53,803 bases of DNA, from contig DPXQ01000132.1 in the NCBI GenBank assembly GCA_003527225.1, positions 1 to 53,803 of the forward strand, in the 5' to 3' direction. Shown here piece by piece: positions 45,372-53,591 of this stretch; within the stretch, counting starts at the first letter, position 1; every line of letters begins with the position of its first letter. Source of the stretch: Rhizobium sp. (GTDB lineage Bacteria; Pseudomonadota; Alphaproteobacteria; Rhizobiales; Rhizobiaceae). The notes beneath the pieces were generated by a model. It was given only the letters and a program-made list of their open reading frames with translations. It was not told the DNA's origin and did no database searches. Position numbers and translations under genes: made by a program.

Positions 45372-46013
45372 ATGGCTGACGTTGAGGATGGGATCATGAA
45401 TTACCGTTCGCCGGGCCAGCGTGCAACAGCAAAAAAGATCCGCGTGATTGCCTGCGGCGCCATCGCGCGGGAAATCCTTGCCGTGCAGCGGCTCAATCAG
45501 CTTGCCCATCTCGAGCTCACCTGCCTGCCCGCGATCTGGCATGCCTACCCGGAAAGGATCGCGCCAGGCCTGGAAGAAGCGATCGCAACGGCCCGCGCCG
45601 AAGGCGTCGAGGGGATCTTCGTCGCCTATGCCGATTGCGGCACGGGCGGCGCCATCGATGCCATCTGCGAGCGTGAGGGGATCGCCCGGATTGCAGGCCC
45701 CCATTGCTATTCCTTCTTTGCCGGAAACGCGGCCTTCGCCGCCCGCTGGGAAGAGGACCTGACGGCCTTCTTTCTCACCGATTTTCTCGCCCGCCAGTTC
45801 GAGGCGTTCGTTGTCGAACCGCTTGGGCTCGACCGCCATCCGGAATTGCGCGACATGTATTTCTCGAACTATACGAAACTCGTCTATCTCTCGCAGGAGG
45901 AAGATCCCGAGCTGCAGGAGAGGGCCAGGCGCGCCGCCGGTTTTCTCGGCCTTGCCTACGAATATCGCCATACCGGCTACGGCGATTTGACGGCCGAACT
46001 CGCCGCCCTCTAG
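45372..46013 (+). CDS. DUF1638 domain protein
   Basis: A 213-residue soluble protein of the DUF1638 family: KKIRVIACGAIAREILAVQR, LELTCLPAIWHAYPERIAPG, IFVAYADCGTGGAIDAICER, GPHCYSFFAGNAAF, then DFLARQFEAFVVEPLGLDRH and YTKLVYLSQEEDPE. The Cys residues in ACGAI, DCGTG and PHCYSF are conserved-looking and might bind metal or cofactor. The biochemical role is unknown, but the family occurs beside MttB-type and corrinoid genes. A second in-frame ATG at 45396 is an alternative start. Confidence 0.8.
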   Translation: MADVEDGIMNYRSPGQRATAKKIRVIACGAIAREILAVQRLNQLAHLELTCLPAIWHAYPERIAPGLEEAIATARAEGVEGIFVAYADCGTGGAIDAICEREGIARIAGPHCYSFFAGNAAFAARWEEDLTAFFLTDFLARQFEAFVVEPLGLDRHPELRDMYFSNYTKLVYLSQEEDPELQERARRAAGFLGLAYEYRHTGYGDLTAELAAL

Positions 46014-46170
46014 GCCGATCGACATTCAGGTTTCGGGCGCGCCGGCATCGGTGTGGTGATCGCCTGCATACTCGGTGCGATATCGCTTACGGTTTCCGGC
46101 TTTGTGGTCTTTGAGGCTGCTGCTATAGTGGCACTGGTTTTCTGAACCCACTCAAGGCGATAGGTCGGGC

Positions 46171-46962
46171 ATGGCATCGAAACCGCCGGTAAACGAAAGC
46201 GACGTGAAGGTTGTCGTCATGACCGCGGGTGGAGCCAATCCGGCGGTCATCATCAATGCGCTCGCCGCACGGTGGCCTGATCTCCACGTCATCATGGAAG
46301 CGCCGGAATCGAAGCTCGACATTGCCAGGCGGCGCGCCCGCCGGTTCGGCTGGATCAACTCGCTCGGGCAGCTCGCGACGATGATTGCCGCAAGGCTGCT
46401 CCGCCGGGTCGCGAGCCGCCGGATCGCCCAGATATGCCAGAGCCAGGGCCTCGATCCCGTCATCGGGGCGCAGATCCCGGTGAGCGAAGTCGCCTCGATC
46501 AACAATCCGGAATGCCTGCAGCTTGTCCGCTCCCTGCAGCCCTCGGTTATCTTGCTGATCAGCACCCGCCTGCTGGCGAAGAAGATGCTCGCCGAAATCC
46601 CCTGCCCTGTTCTCAATCTCCATTCCGGTATCAACCCGATCTATCGCGGACAGATGGGCGGCTACTGGTCGCTGGTCGAAAACGACATCGGCAACTTCGG
46701 CGCCACGGTCCATCTGGTCGACGCCGGCACGGATACCGGTGGCGCCCTCTATGAGGTCCGCGCCGCCCCGTCGAAGGGTGATTTCATCTCGACTTATCCC
46801 ATGGTGCTCACGGCCGCCGCCAAGGATATCGTCCTTCGCTCCGTCGAGGATGCGGTCCACGGAAAGCTGAAACCTTTCACGCCCGAGGGCCCTTCTATCC
46901 TGCGTTTCCCTCCGCCGGTCTGGACCTGGCTCCGCTACGGTTTGACCAGGGGCATCTGGTAA
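46171..46962 (+). CDS. Formyltransferase-fold protein (Fmt/PurN-like)
   Basis: A 263-residue protein with the core of 10-formyl-THF-dependent transferases: LQPSVILLISTRLLAKKMLA, then CPVLNLHSGINPIYRGQMGG with the catalytic-type Asn and His, and VHLVDAGTDTGGALYE. The N-terminal Rossmann-like part is present. The C-terminal barrel of methionyl-tRNA formyltransferase is absent. Substrate unknown; many small-molecule or sugar formyltransferases share this fold. Its place between DUF1638 and the THF genes could mean a link to C1-THF use, but it could also be unrelated. Confidence 0.72.
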   Translation: MASKPPVNESDVKVVVMTAGGANPAVIINALAARWPDLHVIMEAPESKLDIARRRARRFGWINSLGQLATMIAARLLRRVASRRIAQICQSQGLDPVIGAQIPVSEVASINNPECLQLVRSLQPSVILLISTRLLAKKMLAEIPCPVLNLHSGINPIYRGQMGGYWSLVENDIGNFGATVHLVDAGTDTGGALYEVRAAPSKGDFISTYPMVLTAAAKDIVLRSVEDAVHGKLKPFTPEGPSILRFPPPVWTWLRYGLTRGIW

Positions 46963-47060
46963 TTCTCTTCCACGTCGCTTTTTGCTGTATGCGACGTCGT
47001 CGCAAGCGCAGTCCGCCCGTTCCCCCATGTGCATTGTGGCTGAAAAGGGAGAGTGACGGC

Positions 47061-47363
47061 ATGGCCGACAGGATCATTGTCTACTGGCGCGACATACCCG
47101 CCCAGGTCATCGTCAGGCAGGGCAGGAAAACGGCCAAGCGCGAGCTTTCGCTGCGCTTCACAGAGGCGATCGACATGTGTGCCATGCGCTCAGGCGCGGC
47201 CGGAACCGACGACTATCTCGCCGAGTGGCGCAAGGGCGATCCCTTGCCCGTTTCCGACGACCTCGAAGCCGAAGCCGACAAGGCGGCCGCCGAACTCGAG
47301 GCGACCTACGACAAGGACCGTCTCGTCTCCCTCGTCCATGCCGGAGGCCGCGACAATGGTTGA
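47061..47363 (+). CDS. PF13769-type 'virulence factor' family small protein
   Basis: A 100-residue protein starting MADRIIVYWRDIPAQVIVRQ, followed by LRFTEAIDMCAMRSGAAGTD and DYLAEWRKGDPLP. The family is named 'virulence factor' by annotation only; it is commonly next to MTHFR-like genes in alphaproteobacteria. It overlaps the next gene by 8 bp, so the two are co-translated. A role in the methyl-THF oxidation complex is inferred from this overlap. Confidence 0.7.
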   Translation: MADRIIVYWRDIPAQVIVRQGRKTAKRELSLRFTEAIDMCAMRSGAAGTDDYLAEWRKGDPLPVSDDLEAEADKAAAELEATYDKDRLVSLVHAGGRDNG

Positions 47364-47949
47364 CGGCAAACCCGCTCCCGGCCCCATGCCAGGCAATGCC
47401 GCCCCCGCCGCCAAGGCCGCCACCGGCGCCTATACGCCTGCGAACGTCTCGCCGAACCGCCGCGCCCGCCGTTCCTATACGATCCGCCTCTGGTCGGTGC
47501 GCCATTCGCGCTTCCTCGAATGGTTCTACGGCCTTTTCGCCGATGCCTTCCTTCGTCTGCACCCTCTCTGGAGTGCCATCGGCTATTCGCGGGTCGAACG
47601 GCCGGTGACCTTCGTCGAGCGCAACGTCAAGGGGCTTCTCTTCGACTGTCGCATGTGCGGCCAGTGCGTGCTGTCCTCGACCGGCATGTCCTGCCCGATG
47701 AACTGCCCAAAGCAATTGCGCAACGGCCCCTGCGGCGGTGTGCGCGCCAACGGCAATTGCGAGGTCGAGCCCGACATGCCCTGCGTCTGGGTTCAGGCCT
47801 GGGCCGGTTCGCGCAACATGGTCAGGGGCGATGCCATCATGGACGTCCAGAAACCGGTCAACCAGTCGCTCAGGGAAACCTCGTCATGGCTGCGCGTGAC
47901 GGCGGAGGCCGCCGCCCGTCAAGGCAATCTCACGGAACGAAAGTCATGA
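47356..47949 (+). CDS. MetV-like, cysteine-rich MTHFR C-terminal-domain protein
   Basis: A 197-residue protein of the 'methylene-THF reductase C-terminal' family (MetV of acetogens). Eight cysteines cluster in residues 98-143: DCRMCGQCVLSSTGMSCP (Cys98, 101, 104, 113), NCPKQL (117), GPCGGVRANGNCE (126, 135) and MPCVW (143), suited to an Fe-S or zinc site. The first ~40 residues are Pro/Ala-rich and probably disordered. It overlaps the upstream small gene by 8 bp and metF by ATGA, so subunits of one complex are likely. Confidence 0.8.
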   Translation: MVDGKPAPGPMPGNAAPAAKAATGAYTPANVSPNRRARRSYTIRLWSVRHSRFLEWFYGLFADAFLRLHPLWSAIGYSRVERPVTFVERNVKGLLFDCRMCGQCVLSSTGMSCPMNCPKQLRNGPCGGVRANGNCEVEPDMPCVWVQAWAGSRNMVRGDAIMDVQKPVNQSLRETSSWLRVTAEAAARQGNLTERKS

Positions 47950-49037
47950 GCCCGGACATCAATCCGCACGATCCCGGCGCGCCACTTGCGCCCCTGCCTG
48001 GCCATTCCTCGCGCGGACGCCTTGAACGCGTGCTCAGGCGCGGCGAGTTCGCCGTCACCGCCGAACTCAATCCGCCCGACAGCGCCAACCCGCAGGACGT
48101 CTACGACCGCGCCGCGATCTTCGATGGCTGGGTCGACGGCATCAACGCAGTCGACGCATCGGGTGCCAACTGCCACATGTCCTCGGTCGGCATCTGTGCG
48201 CTGCTGACGCGCATGGGCTATGCGCCGATCATGCAGATCGCCTGCCGCGACAGGAACCGTATTGCCATGCAGGGCGATGTGCTGGGCGCCTCCGCCATGG
48301 GCGTGCAGAACATCCTGTGCCTCACCGGCGACGGCGTGCAGGCCGGCGACCAGCCGGGCGCAAAGCCCGTCTTCGATCTCGACTGCATGTCGCTCTTGGA
48401 AACCGTGCGCACCATGCGTGACGAGGCAAAATTCCTCTCGGGCCGCAAACTCACGACCCCGCCGCACGTCTTCCTCGGCGCGGCCATCAACCCGTTCGCC
48501 CCGCCTTACGACTTCCGCCCCTACCGGCTCGCCAAGAAGATCGAGGCCGGCGCGCAGTTCGTCCAGAGCCAGTACTGCTACGACGTGCCGATGTTCCGCG
48601 AATACATGAAGAAGGTCCGCGATCTCGGCCTGCATAAGAAATGCTTCATCCTCGTCGGGGTCGGCCCCCTTGCCTCGGCGAAGACGGCGAAATGGATACG
48701 CTCCAACGTGCCGGGCGTCCATATCCCGGATAGCGTCATCGCCCGCCTCGAAGGTGCCGCCGACCAGAAACGCGAAGGCAAGCAGCTCTGCATCGACATC
48801 ATCAACGAGGTGAAGGAGATCGAGGGCGTATCCGGAGTCCACGTCATGGCCTACCGGCAGGAGGAATATGTCGCCGAGATCGTCCACGAATCCGGCGTGC
48901 TCAAGGGCCGCAAGCCCTGGCAGCGGGAGGCCAGCCCCGGCGACGCGCTCGTTGCCGAACGGCTGGAGCAGATCCGCGAGGAAAAGGTCGAGAACCAGCA
49001 GCAGCTTGCCGGCATCGCCGCCCAGCATCCGCATTGA
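47946..49037 (+). CDS. Methylenetetrahydrofolate reductase (MetF-type)
   Basis: A 363-residue TIM-barrel flavoprotein interconverting methyl-THF and methylene-THF. Family features: FAVTAELNPPDSANPQDVYD with the catalytic-type Glu, MQIACRDRNRIAMQGDVLGA, NILCLTGDGVQAGDQPGAKP and AQFVQSQYCYDVPMF. Its coupling to a MetV-like subunit and to a methyl-THF:corrinoid methyltransferase suggests that in this cluster it works in the oxidative direction, removing methyl groups as methylene-THF. The ATG overlaps the previous stop. The C-terminus (~310-363) is an extension rich in Glu and Gln. Confidence 0.88.
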   Translation: MSPDINPHDPGAPLAPLPGHSSRGRLERVLRRGEFAVTAELNPPDSANPQDVYDRAAIFDGWVDGINAVDASGANCHMSSVGICALLTRMGYAPIMQIACRDRNRIAMQGDVLGASAMGVQNILCLTGDGVQAGDQPGAKPVFDLDCMSLLETVRTMRDEAKFLSGRKLTTPPHVFLGAAINPFAPPYDFRPYRLAKKIEAGAQFVQSQYCYDVPMFREYMKKVRDLGLHKKCFILVGVGPLASAKTAKWIRSNVPGVHIPDSVIARLEGAADQKREGKQLCIDIINEVKEIEGVSGVHVMAYRQEEYVAEIVHESGVLKGRKPWQREASPGDALVAERLEQIREEKVENQQQLAGIAAQHPH

Positions 49038-49132
49038 CGTCCGGGGTGGGCCGCCATGCGGGCGGCCTCCCTTGCAGCCACCCATCCCGCCGCGCTACGC
49101 CTCATGGCCCGCGCCACGACCGGAGACATGAA

Positions 49133-50092
49133 ATGACCCGCACCATCGTCGCATCCGCATCCAAAGAAGTCGTTATCGGCTTCGACCAGCCCTTCTGCGT
49201 CATCGGCGAACGCATCAATCCGACCGGCCGCAAGAAGCTCGCCGCCGAGATGATCGAGGGCAATTTTGACACCGTCATCAAGGATGCGCTGGAACAGGTC
49301 GCCGCCGGCGCCACCATGCTCGACGTCAATGCCGGTGTCACCTCGGTCAATCCGAACGAGACCGAGCCCGGCCTGCTGGTCAGGACGCTCGAAATCGTGC
49401 AGGGGCTGGTCGACGTGCCGCTGTCGATCGACTCATCCGTCACCGCCGCCATCGAAGCCGCGCTGAAGGTGGCCAAGGGCCGGCCGCTGGTCAATTCCGT
49501 CACCGGCGAGGAAGAAAAGCTCGAGGCCATCCTGCCGCTCTGCAAGAAATACGACGTGCCGGTCGTCGCCATCTCCAACGACGAGACCGGCATTTCCATG
49601 GACCCGGACGTGCGCTTCGCCGTGGCGAAGAAGATCGTCGAACGCGCCATGGACTACGGCATCAAGCCCTGCGACATCGTTGTCGATCCGCTGGTCATGC
49701 CGATCGGCGCGCTCGGCGACGCCGGCCGCCAGGTTTTCGCCCTGCTCTATCGCCTGCGCAACGAGCTGAAGGTCAACACCACCTGCGGCCTCTCCAACAT
49801 CTCCTTCGGCCTGCCGCACCGCCACGGCATCAATGCCGGCTTCATTCCGATGGTCATCGGCGCCGGCATGACGTCGGCGATCATGAACCCTTGCCGCCCG
49901 CAGGAAATGGAGGCCGTGCGCGCCGCCAATGTCTTGAACGGCACGGACCCGAATTGCAGCAACTGGATCATGACCTATCGCGACTACAAGCCGGCGGAAG
50001 CGGGCGCCGCCTCCACAACGCCTCCTGCCGCCTCCTCGGGCCGCCGCGGCGGACGCGCGGCACGGGCGGGCGCGGGTGCGGCGACGGAATAG
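49133..50092 (+). CDS. Methyltetrahydrofolate:corrinoid methyltransferase
   Basis: A 319-residue pterin-binding TIM barrel of the MtvA/AcsE/MtgA class, which moves methyl groups between methylated corrinoid protein and THF. Motifs: VIGERINPTGRKKLAAEMIE, ATMLDVNAGVTSVN, PLSIDSS, NSVTGEE, VAISNDETG, DPLVMPIGA and NTTCGLSNISFGLPHR. The last ~35 residues are an Ala/Thr linker and an Arg/Gly/Ala tail (SGRRGGRAARAGAGAATE). The ATG at 49133 was chosen by family match. It sits 95 bp after metF and 21 bp before the activase gene. Confidence 0.9.
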   Translation: MTRTIVASASKEVVIGFDQPFCVIGERINPTGRKKLAAEMIEGNFDTVIKDALEQVAAGATMLDVNAGVTSVNPNETEPGLLVRTLEIVQGLVDVPLSIDSSVTAAIEAALKVAKGRPLVNSVTGEEEKLEAILPLCKKYDVPVVAISNDETGISMDPDVRFAVAKKIVERAMDYGIKPCDIVVDPLVMPIGALGDAGRQVFALLYRLRNELKVNTTCGLSNISFGLPHRHGINAGFIPMVIGAGMTSAIMNPCRPQEMEAVRAANVLNGTDPNCSNWIMTYRDYKPAEAGAASTTPPAASSGRRGGRAARAGAGAATE

Positions 50093-50113
50093 GCACGCGA
50101 AGGTACTGATCGA

Positions 50114-52153
50114 ATGAACGACAAAGACACCGACCCCCTCGTCCTGTTCATGCCGTCCGGCAAGCGCGGCCGTTTCCCGGTCGGCACGCCGGTGCTTGAT
50201 GCCGCCCGCCAGCTTGGCGTCTATGTCGAGAGTGTATGCGGCGGGCGCGCCACCTGCGGCCGCTGCCAGGTGTCGGTGCAGGAAGGCCATTTCGCCAAGC
50301 ATCAGATCACCTCGTCCAACGACCATATTTCCGCGATCGGCCCCAGGGAGCAGCGTTACGCCGCCGTGCGCGACCTGCCCGAAGGCCGCCGCCTCTCCTG
50401 CTCGGCGCAGATCCTCGGTGATCTGGTCGTCGATGTGCCGCAGGATACCGTCGTCAACGCCCAGGTGGTGCGCAAGGATTCCGATGGCCGCGTCATCGAG
50501 CGCAATCCGGCGATCCACATGTGCTATGTCGAGGTGGAGGAACCCGACATGGAAAAGCCGCTCGGCGATCTTGATCGGCTGAAGGCGGCCCTTGCCCACG
50601 ACTGGCGCTACGACGATCTGGAATTCGATTTCCACCTCATCCCCCAGGTGCAGAAGATCCTGCGCAAGGGCGAATGGAAAGTCACCGCCGCCGTCCATTG
50701 CGACGACGAGACTGGCCGGCCGCATGTGATCGCGCTCTATCCCGGCCTCAAGAACGAGGCCTATGGCATCGCCTGCGACATCGGCTCGACGACGATCGCC
50801 ATGCATCTCTCCTCGCTTCTCTCGGGCCGCACGGTTGCCTCCGCCGGCACCTCCAATCCGCAGATCCGCTTCGGCGAAGACCTGATGAGCCGCGTCTCCT
50901 ACGTGATGATGAACCCGGACGGCCGCGAGGCCATGACGGCCGCCGTGCGCGAGGCGCTGAACGGCCTGATCGACCGCGTCTGCGCCGATGGCGGGGTCTC
51001 TCGCGAGGATATTCTGGATAGCGTCTTCGTCGGCAATCCGATCATGCACCACCTGTTCCTCGGCATCGATCCGACCGAACTTGGCGGCGCCCCCTTCGCG
51101 CTTGCCGTCTCCGGGGCCGTGCACCTGAAATCCTCGGAGATCGGCCTCCCGATGAACGTCGGCACGCGCGTCTATATGCTACCCTGCATCGCCGGCCATG
51201 TCGGGGCGGATGCAGCCGCCGCGACGCTCTGCGAAGGCCCGCACCGCCAGGACGAGATGATGCTGCTGGTCGACATCGGCACCAATGCCGAAATCGTGCT
51301 CGGCAACAGGAACCGCGTCGTAGCAGCCTCCTCGCCCACCGGCCCCGCCTTCGAGGGCGCGGAAATCTCGTCCGGCCAGCGCGCCGCCCCCGGCGCCATC
51401 GAGCGCGTACGAATCGATCCCGTCACGCTCGAGCCGCGCATCCGCGTCATCGGCATCGAGCCGTGGTCGGATGAGCCGGGCTTTGCCGAGGAAGCCGAGA
51501 ATGTCGGGGTCACGGGAATCTGCGGTTCGGCCATCATCGAGGTGATCGCAGAGATGTATCTGACCGGCATCATTTCCGAAGACGGCGTCGTCGACCGATC
51601 GCTCGCCGACAGGTCGCCGCGCATCCTGTCGACCGGCCGCACCTTCGCCTACCTGCTGCATGACGGAGAGCCGAGGATCACCGTTACTCAGAACGACGTG
51701 CGCGCCATCCAGCTCGCCAAGGCCGCGCTCTATGCCGGCGTCAAGCTGCTCATGGACAAGCAGGGTGTGGATCATGTCGATCGCATCGGGCTCGCCGGCG
51801 CCTTCGGCACCTTCATCGATCCGAAATATGCGATGGTTCTGGGCCTGATCCCCGATTGCGACCTCGATCATGTCAAGGCGGTCGGCAATGCGGCGGGCAC
51901 CGGCGCCCGCATGTGCCTCCTCAATCGCGGCTATCGCCGCGAGATCGAGGAAACCGTGACGCGGATCGAGAAGATCGAAACCGCGCTGGAACCGAAGTTC
52001 CAGGAGCATTTCGTCTATGCCATGGCGCTGCCCAACAAGGTGGACAGCTTCCCCAGGCTTTCGGCGGTCGTCACGCTCCCCGAGCGCAAGGGCAATGTCG
52101 ATGGCGAAGGTGGAGAAGGCGGCGGCCGGCGGCGGAGAAGAAGCCGGGAATAA
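50114..52153 (+). CDS. Corrinoid-protein reductive activase (RACo/RamA-like, 2Fe-2S plus ASKHA)
   Basis: A 679-residue ATP-dependent activator that returns accidentally oxidised Co(II) corrinoid to active Co(I). Residues ~8-105 are a plant-type [2Fe-2S] ferredoxin domain with Cys42, Cys48, Cys51 and Cys96 (SVCGGRATCGRC, LSCSA). Residues ~110-245 are a linker. Residues ~250 on form the ASKHA nucleotide fold: IACDIGSTTIAMHL, FGEDLMSRVSYVM, LLVDIGTNAEIVLGN, SPTGPAFEGAEIS, GICGSAIIEVIAE, GLAGAFGTFIDPKYAMVLGL. The C-terminus is Gly/Arg-rich (GEGGEGGGRRRRRSRE). It is the last gene of the methyl-THF unit, matching the need of any corrinoid methyltransferase for reactivation. Confidence 0.92.
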   Translation: MNDKDTDPLVLFMPSGKRGRFPVGTPVLDAARQLGVYVESVCGGRATCGRCQVSVQEGHFAKHQITSSNDHISAIGPREQRYAAVRDLPEGRRLSCSAQILGDLVVDVPQDTVVNAQVVRKDSDGRVIERNPAIHMCYVEVEEPDMEKPLGDLDRLKAALAHDWRYDDLEFDFHLIPQVQKILRKGEWKVTAAVHCDDETGRPHVIALYPGLKNEAYGIACDIGSTTIAMHLSSLLSGRTVASAGTSNPQIRFGEDLMSRVSYVMMNPDGREAMTAAVREALNGLIDRVCADGGVSREDILDSVFVGNPIMHHLFLGIDPTELGGAPFALAVSGAVHLKSSEIGLPMNVGTRVYMLPCIAGHVGADAAAATLCEGPHRQDEMMLLVDIGTNAEIVLGNRNRVVAASSPTGPAFEGAEISSGQRAAPGAIERVRIDPVTLEPRIRVIGIEPWSDEPGFAEEAENVGVTGICGSAIIEVIAEMYLTGIISEDGVVDRSLADRSPRILSTGRTFAYLLHDGEPRITVTQNDVRAIQLAKAALYAGVKLLMDKQGVDHVDRIGLAGAFGTFIDPKYAMVLGLIPDCDLDHVKAVGNAAGTGARMCLLNRGYRREIEETVTRIEKIETALEPKFQEHFVYAMALPNKVDSFPRLSAVVTLPERKGNVDGEGGEGGGRRRRRSRE

Positions 52154-52327
52154 CCGGACAGAGACCGTTCTGTCGGTGCCATGCGCTGCGCATCACTGAC
52201 AAGCCGGTTGCGCCGACTTCGTATACTGCGTAACACTGTGGCTTACGGCGCTGGCCGCATAAACTGCATAAAATCAATGCATCGGAGGGCAATGTCCAGA
52301 TGGACCGCCCGATCGGGGTAGTCCAGA

Positions 52328-53395
52328 ATGCGCACGATTGAAGACAACGCCTTTCTGTTGCTGATCATCGCCGTTTCGCTTGCGTTCGCCTGGATACTCT
52401 GGCCCTTTTATGGGGCAATCCTGTGGGGAATGATTATAGCGATACTTTTCGTTCCTCTGTACCGGCGCATTCTGGCGGCAACGAAACACGGCCGAAACCT
52501 TGCTGCCTTCCTCACGCTTGTCATCATCATATTGATCGTGATCCTGCCGGTGGCGCTGGTTGGCGCTTCGCTGACACAGGAGGCAATTGGCTTCTACACG
52601 AAAATCCAGTCTGGCGAGATCGATCTTGCTCTTCTGTTTCGCCAGGTCTTTGCCCTGTTGCCGGAGTGGGTTACCGGTCTTCTCAGACGCTTCGGTCTCG
52701 TGAGCCTCGATGCTCTGCAGCAGGAAATTACAGCCGGTCTTGTTTATGGCAGCCAGTTTATCGCCAATCAGGCAATTGGCATTGGTCAGAGTACGTTTGA
52801 CTTCATGGCAAACCTGTTGGTCATGCTGTACTTGCTCTTCTTCTTGTTCAGGGACGAAGGCGTGCTGTATAGACGGATCAGCTATGCCATCCCGTTGCGC
52901 CTGGAACAGAAGCAGGCTTTTCTCCAGAAATTCACGATCGTCATCCGTGCCACGGTCAAAGGCGATATGCTCGTGGCGCTCCTGCAAGGAGCACTCGGTG
53001 GCCTGATATTCTGGTTCCTCGGAATTGGAGCGCCGCTGCTGTGGGCAGTGGTGATGGCGGTCTTTTCGTTACTGCCCGCGATAGGCTCCGGTCTGATCTG
53101 GCTTCCGGTCGCCGTCTATTTCCTGGCGACCGGTGCCATAGGGAAAGGCATCATCCTGATCGCATTCGGTACGCTCGTCATCGGGCTCGTGGACAATTTC
53201 CTGCGTCCGATCCTTGTGGGCAAGGATACGAAGATGCCCGATTACGTGGTGCTGATTTCCACACTGGGCGGCCTCGCCACTTTTGGCCTCAACGGTTTCG
53301 TCATCGGTCCCGTCATCGCGGCGATGTTTATCGCGGCTTGGGACATATTCTCCGCGTCGAGACAGCGTGTTGTGGGAGATGACGGTATTCGCTGA
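52328..53395 (+). CDS. AI-2E family (PerM/TqsA-like) membrane protein
   Basis: A 355-residue polytopic inner-membrane protein of the AI-2E transporter superfamily. It has N-terminal helices (ALLLIIAVSLAFAWILWPFY-like opening, ILWGMIIAILFVPLYRRIL), a central amphipathic soluble part (~75-150), and C-terminal helices with GALGGLIFWFLGIGAPLLWA, LLPAIGSGLIWLPVA and VGLVDNFLRPILVG / STLGGLATFGLNGFVIGPVI. Members export signals or act as ion antiporters; the substrate here is unknown. Single gene; no link to the methyl cluster is implied. Confidence 0.85.
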   Translation: MRTIEDNAFLLLIIAVSLAFAWILWPFYGAILWGMIIAILFVPLYRRILAATKHGRNLAAFLTLVIIILIVILPVALVGASLTQEAIGFYTKIQSGEIDLALLFRQVFALLPEWVTGLLRRFGLVSLDALQQEITAGLVYGSQFIANQAIGIGQSTFDFMANLLVMLYLLFFLFRDEGVLYRRISYAIPLRLEQKQAFLQKFTIVIRATVKGDMLVALLQGALGGLIFWFLGIGAPLLWAVVMAVFSLLPAIGSGLIWLPVAVYFLATGAIGKGIILIAFGTLVIGLVDNFLRPILVGKDTKMPDYVVLISTLGGLATFGLNGFVIGPVIAAMFIAAWDIFSASRQRVVGDDGIR

Positions 53396-53591
53396 TGCCG
53401 AGATGGGGGACCTCCCGTCCTTGGAGCCTCAAGGTTCAGGGCAGGAGCGGCCCCGGTATAAAGTTTCTCGCCACCCCCTGATCTTTGTCAATTTTCCGGC
53501 CGGTCGACTGATGTAAGCTCGTTTCGCCAGAACGTGGCATGGCAAGCCTTTCGAGACGGTTCGGATCATTCGCCACGAGGGAGCGACCAAC

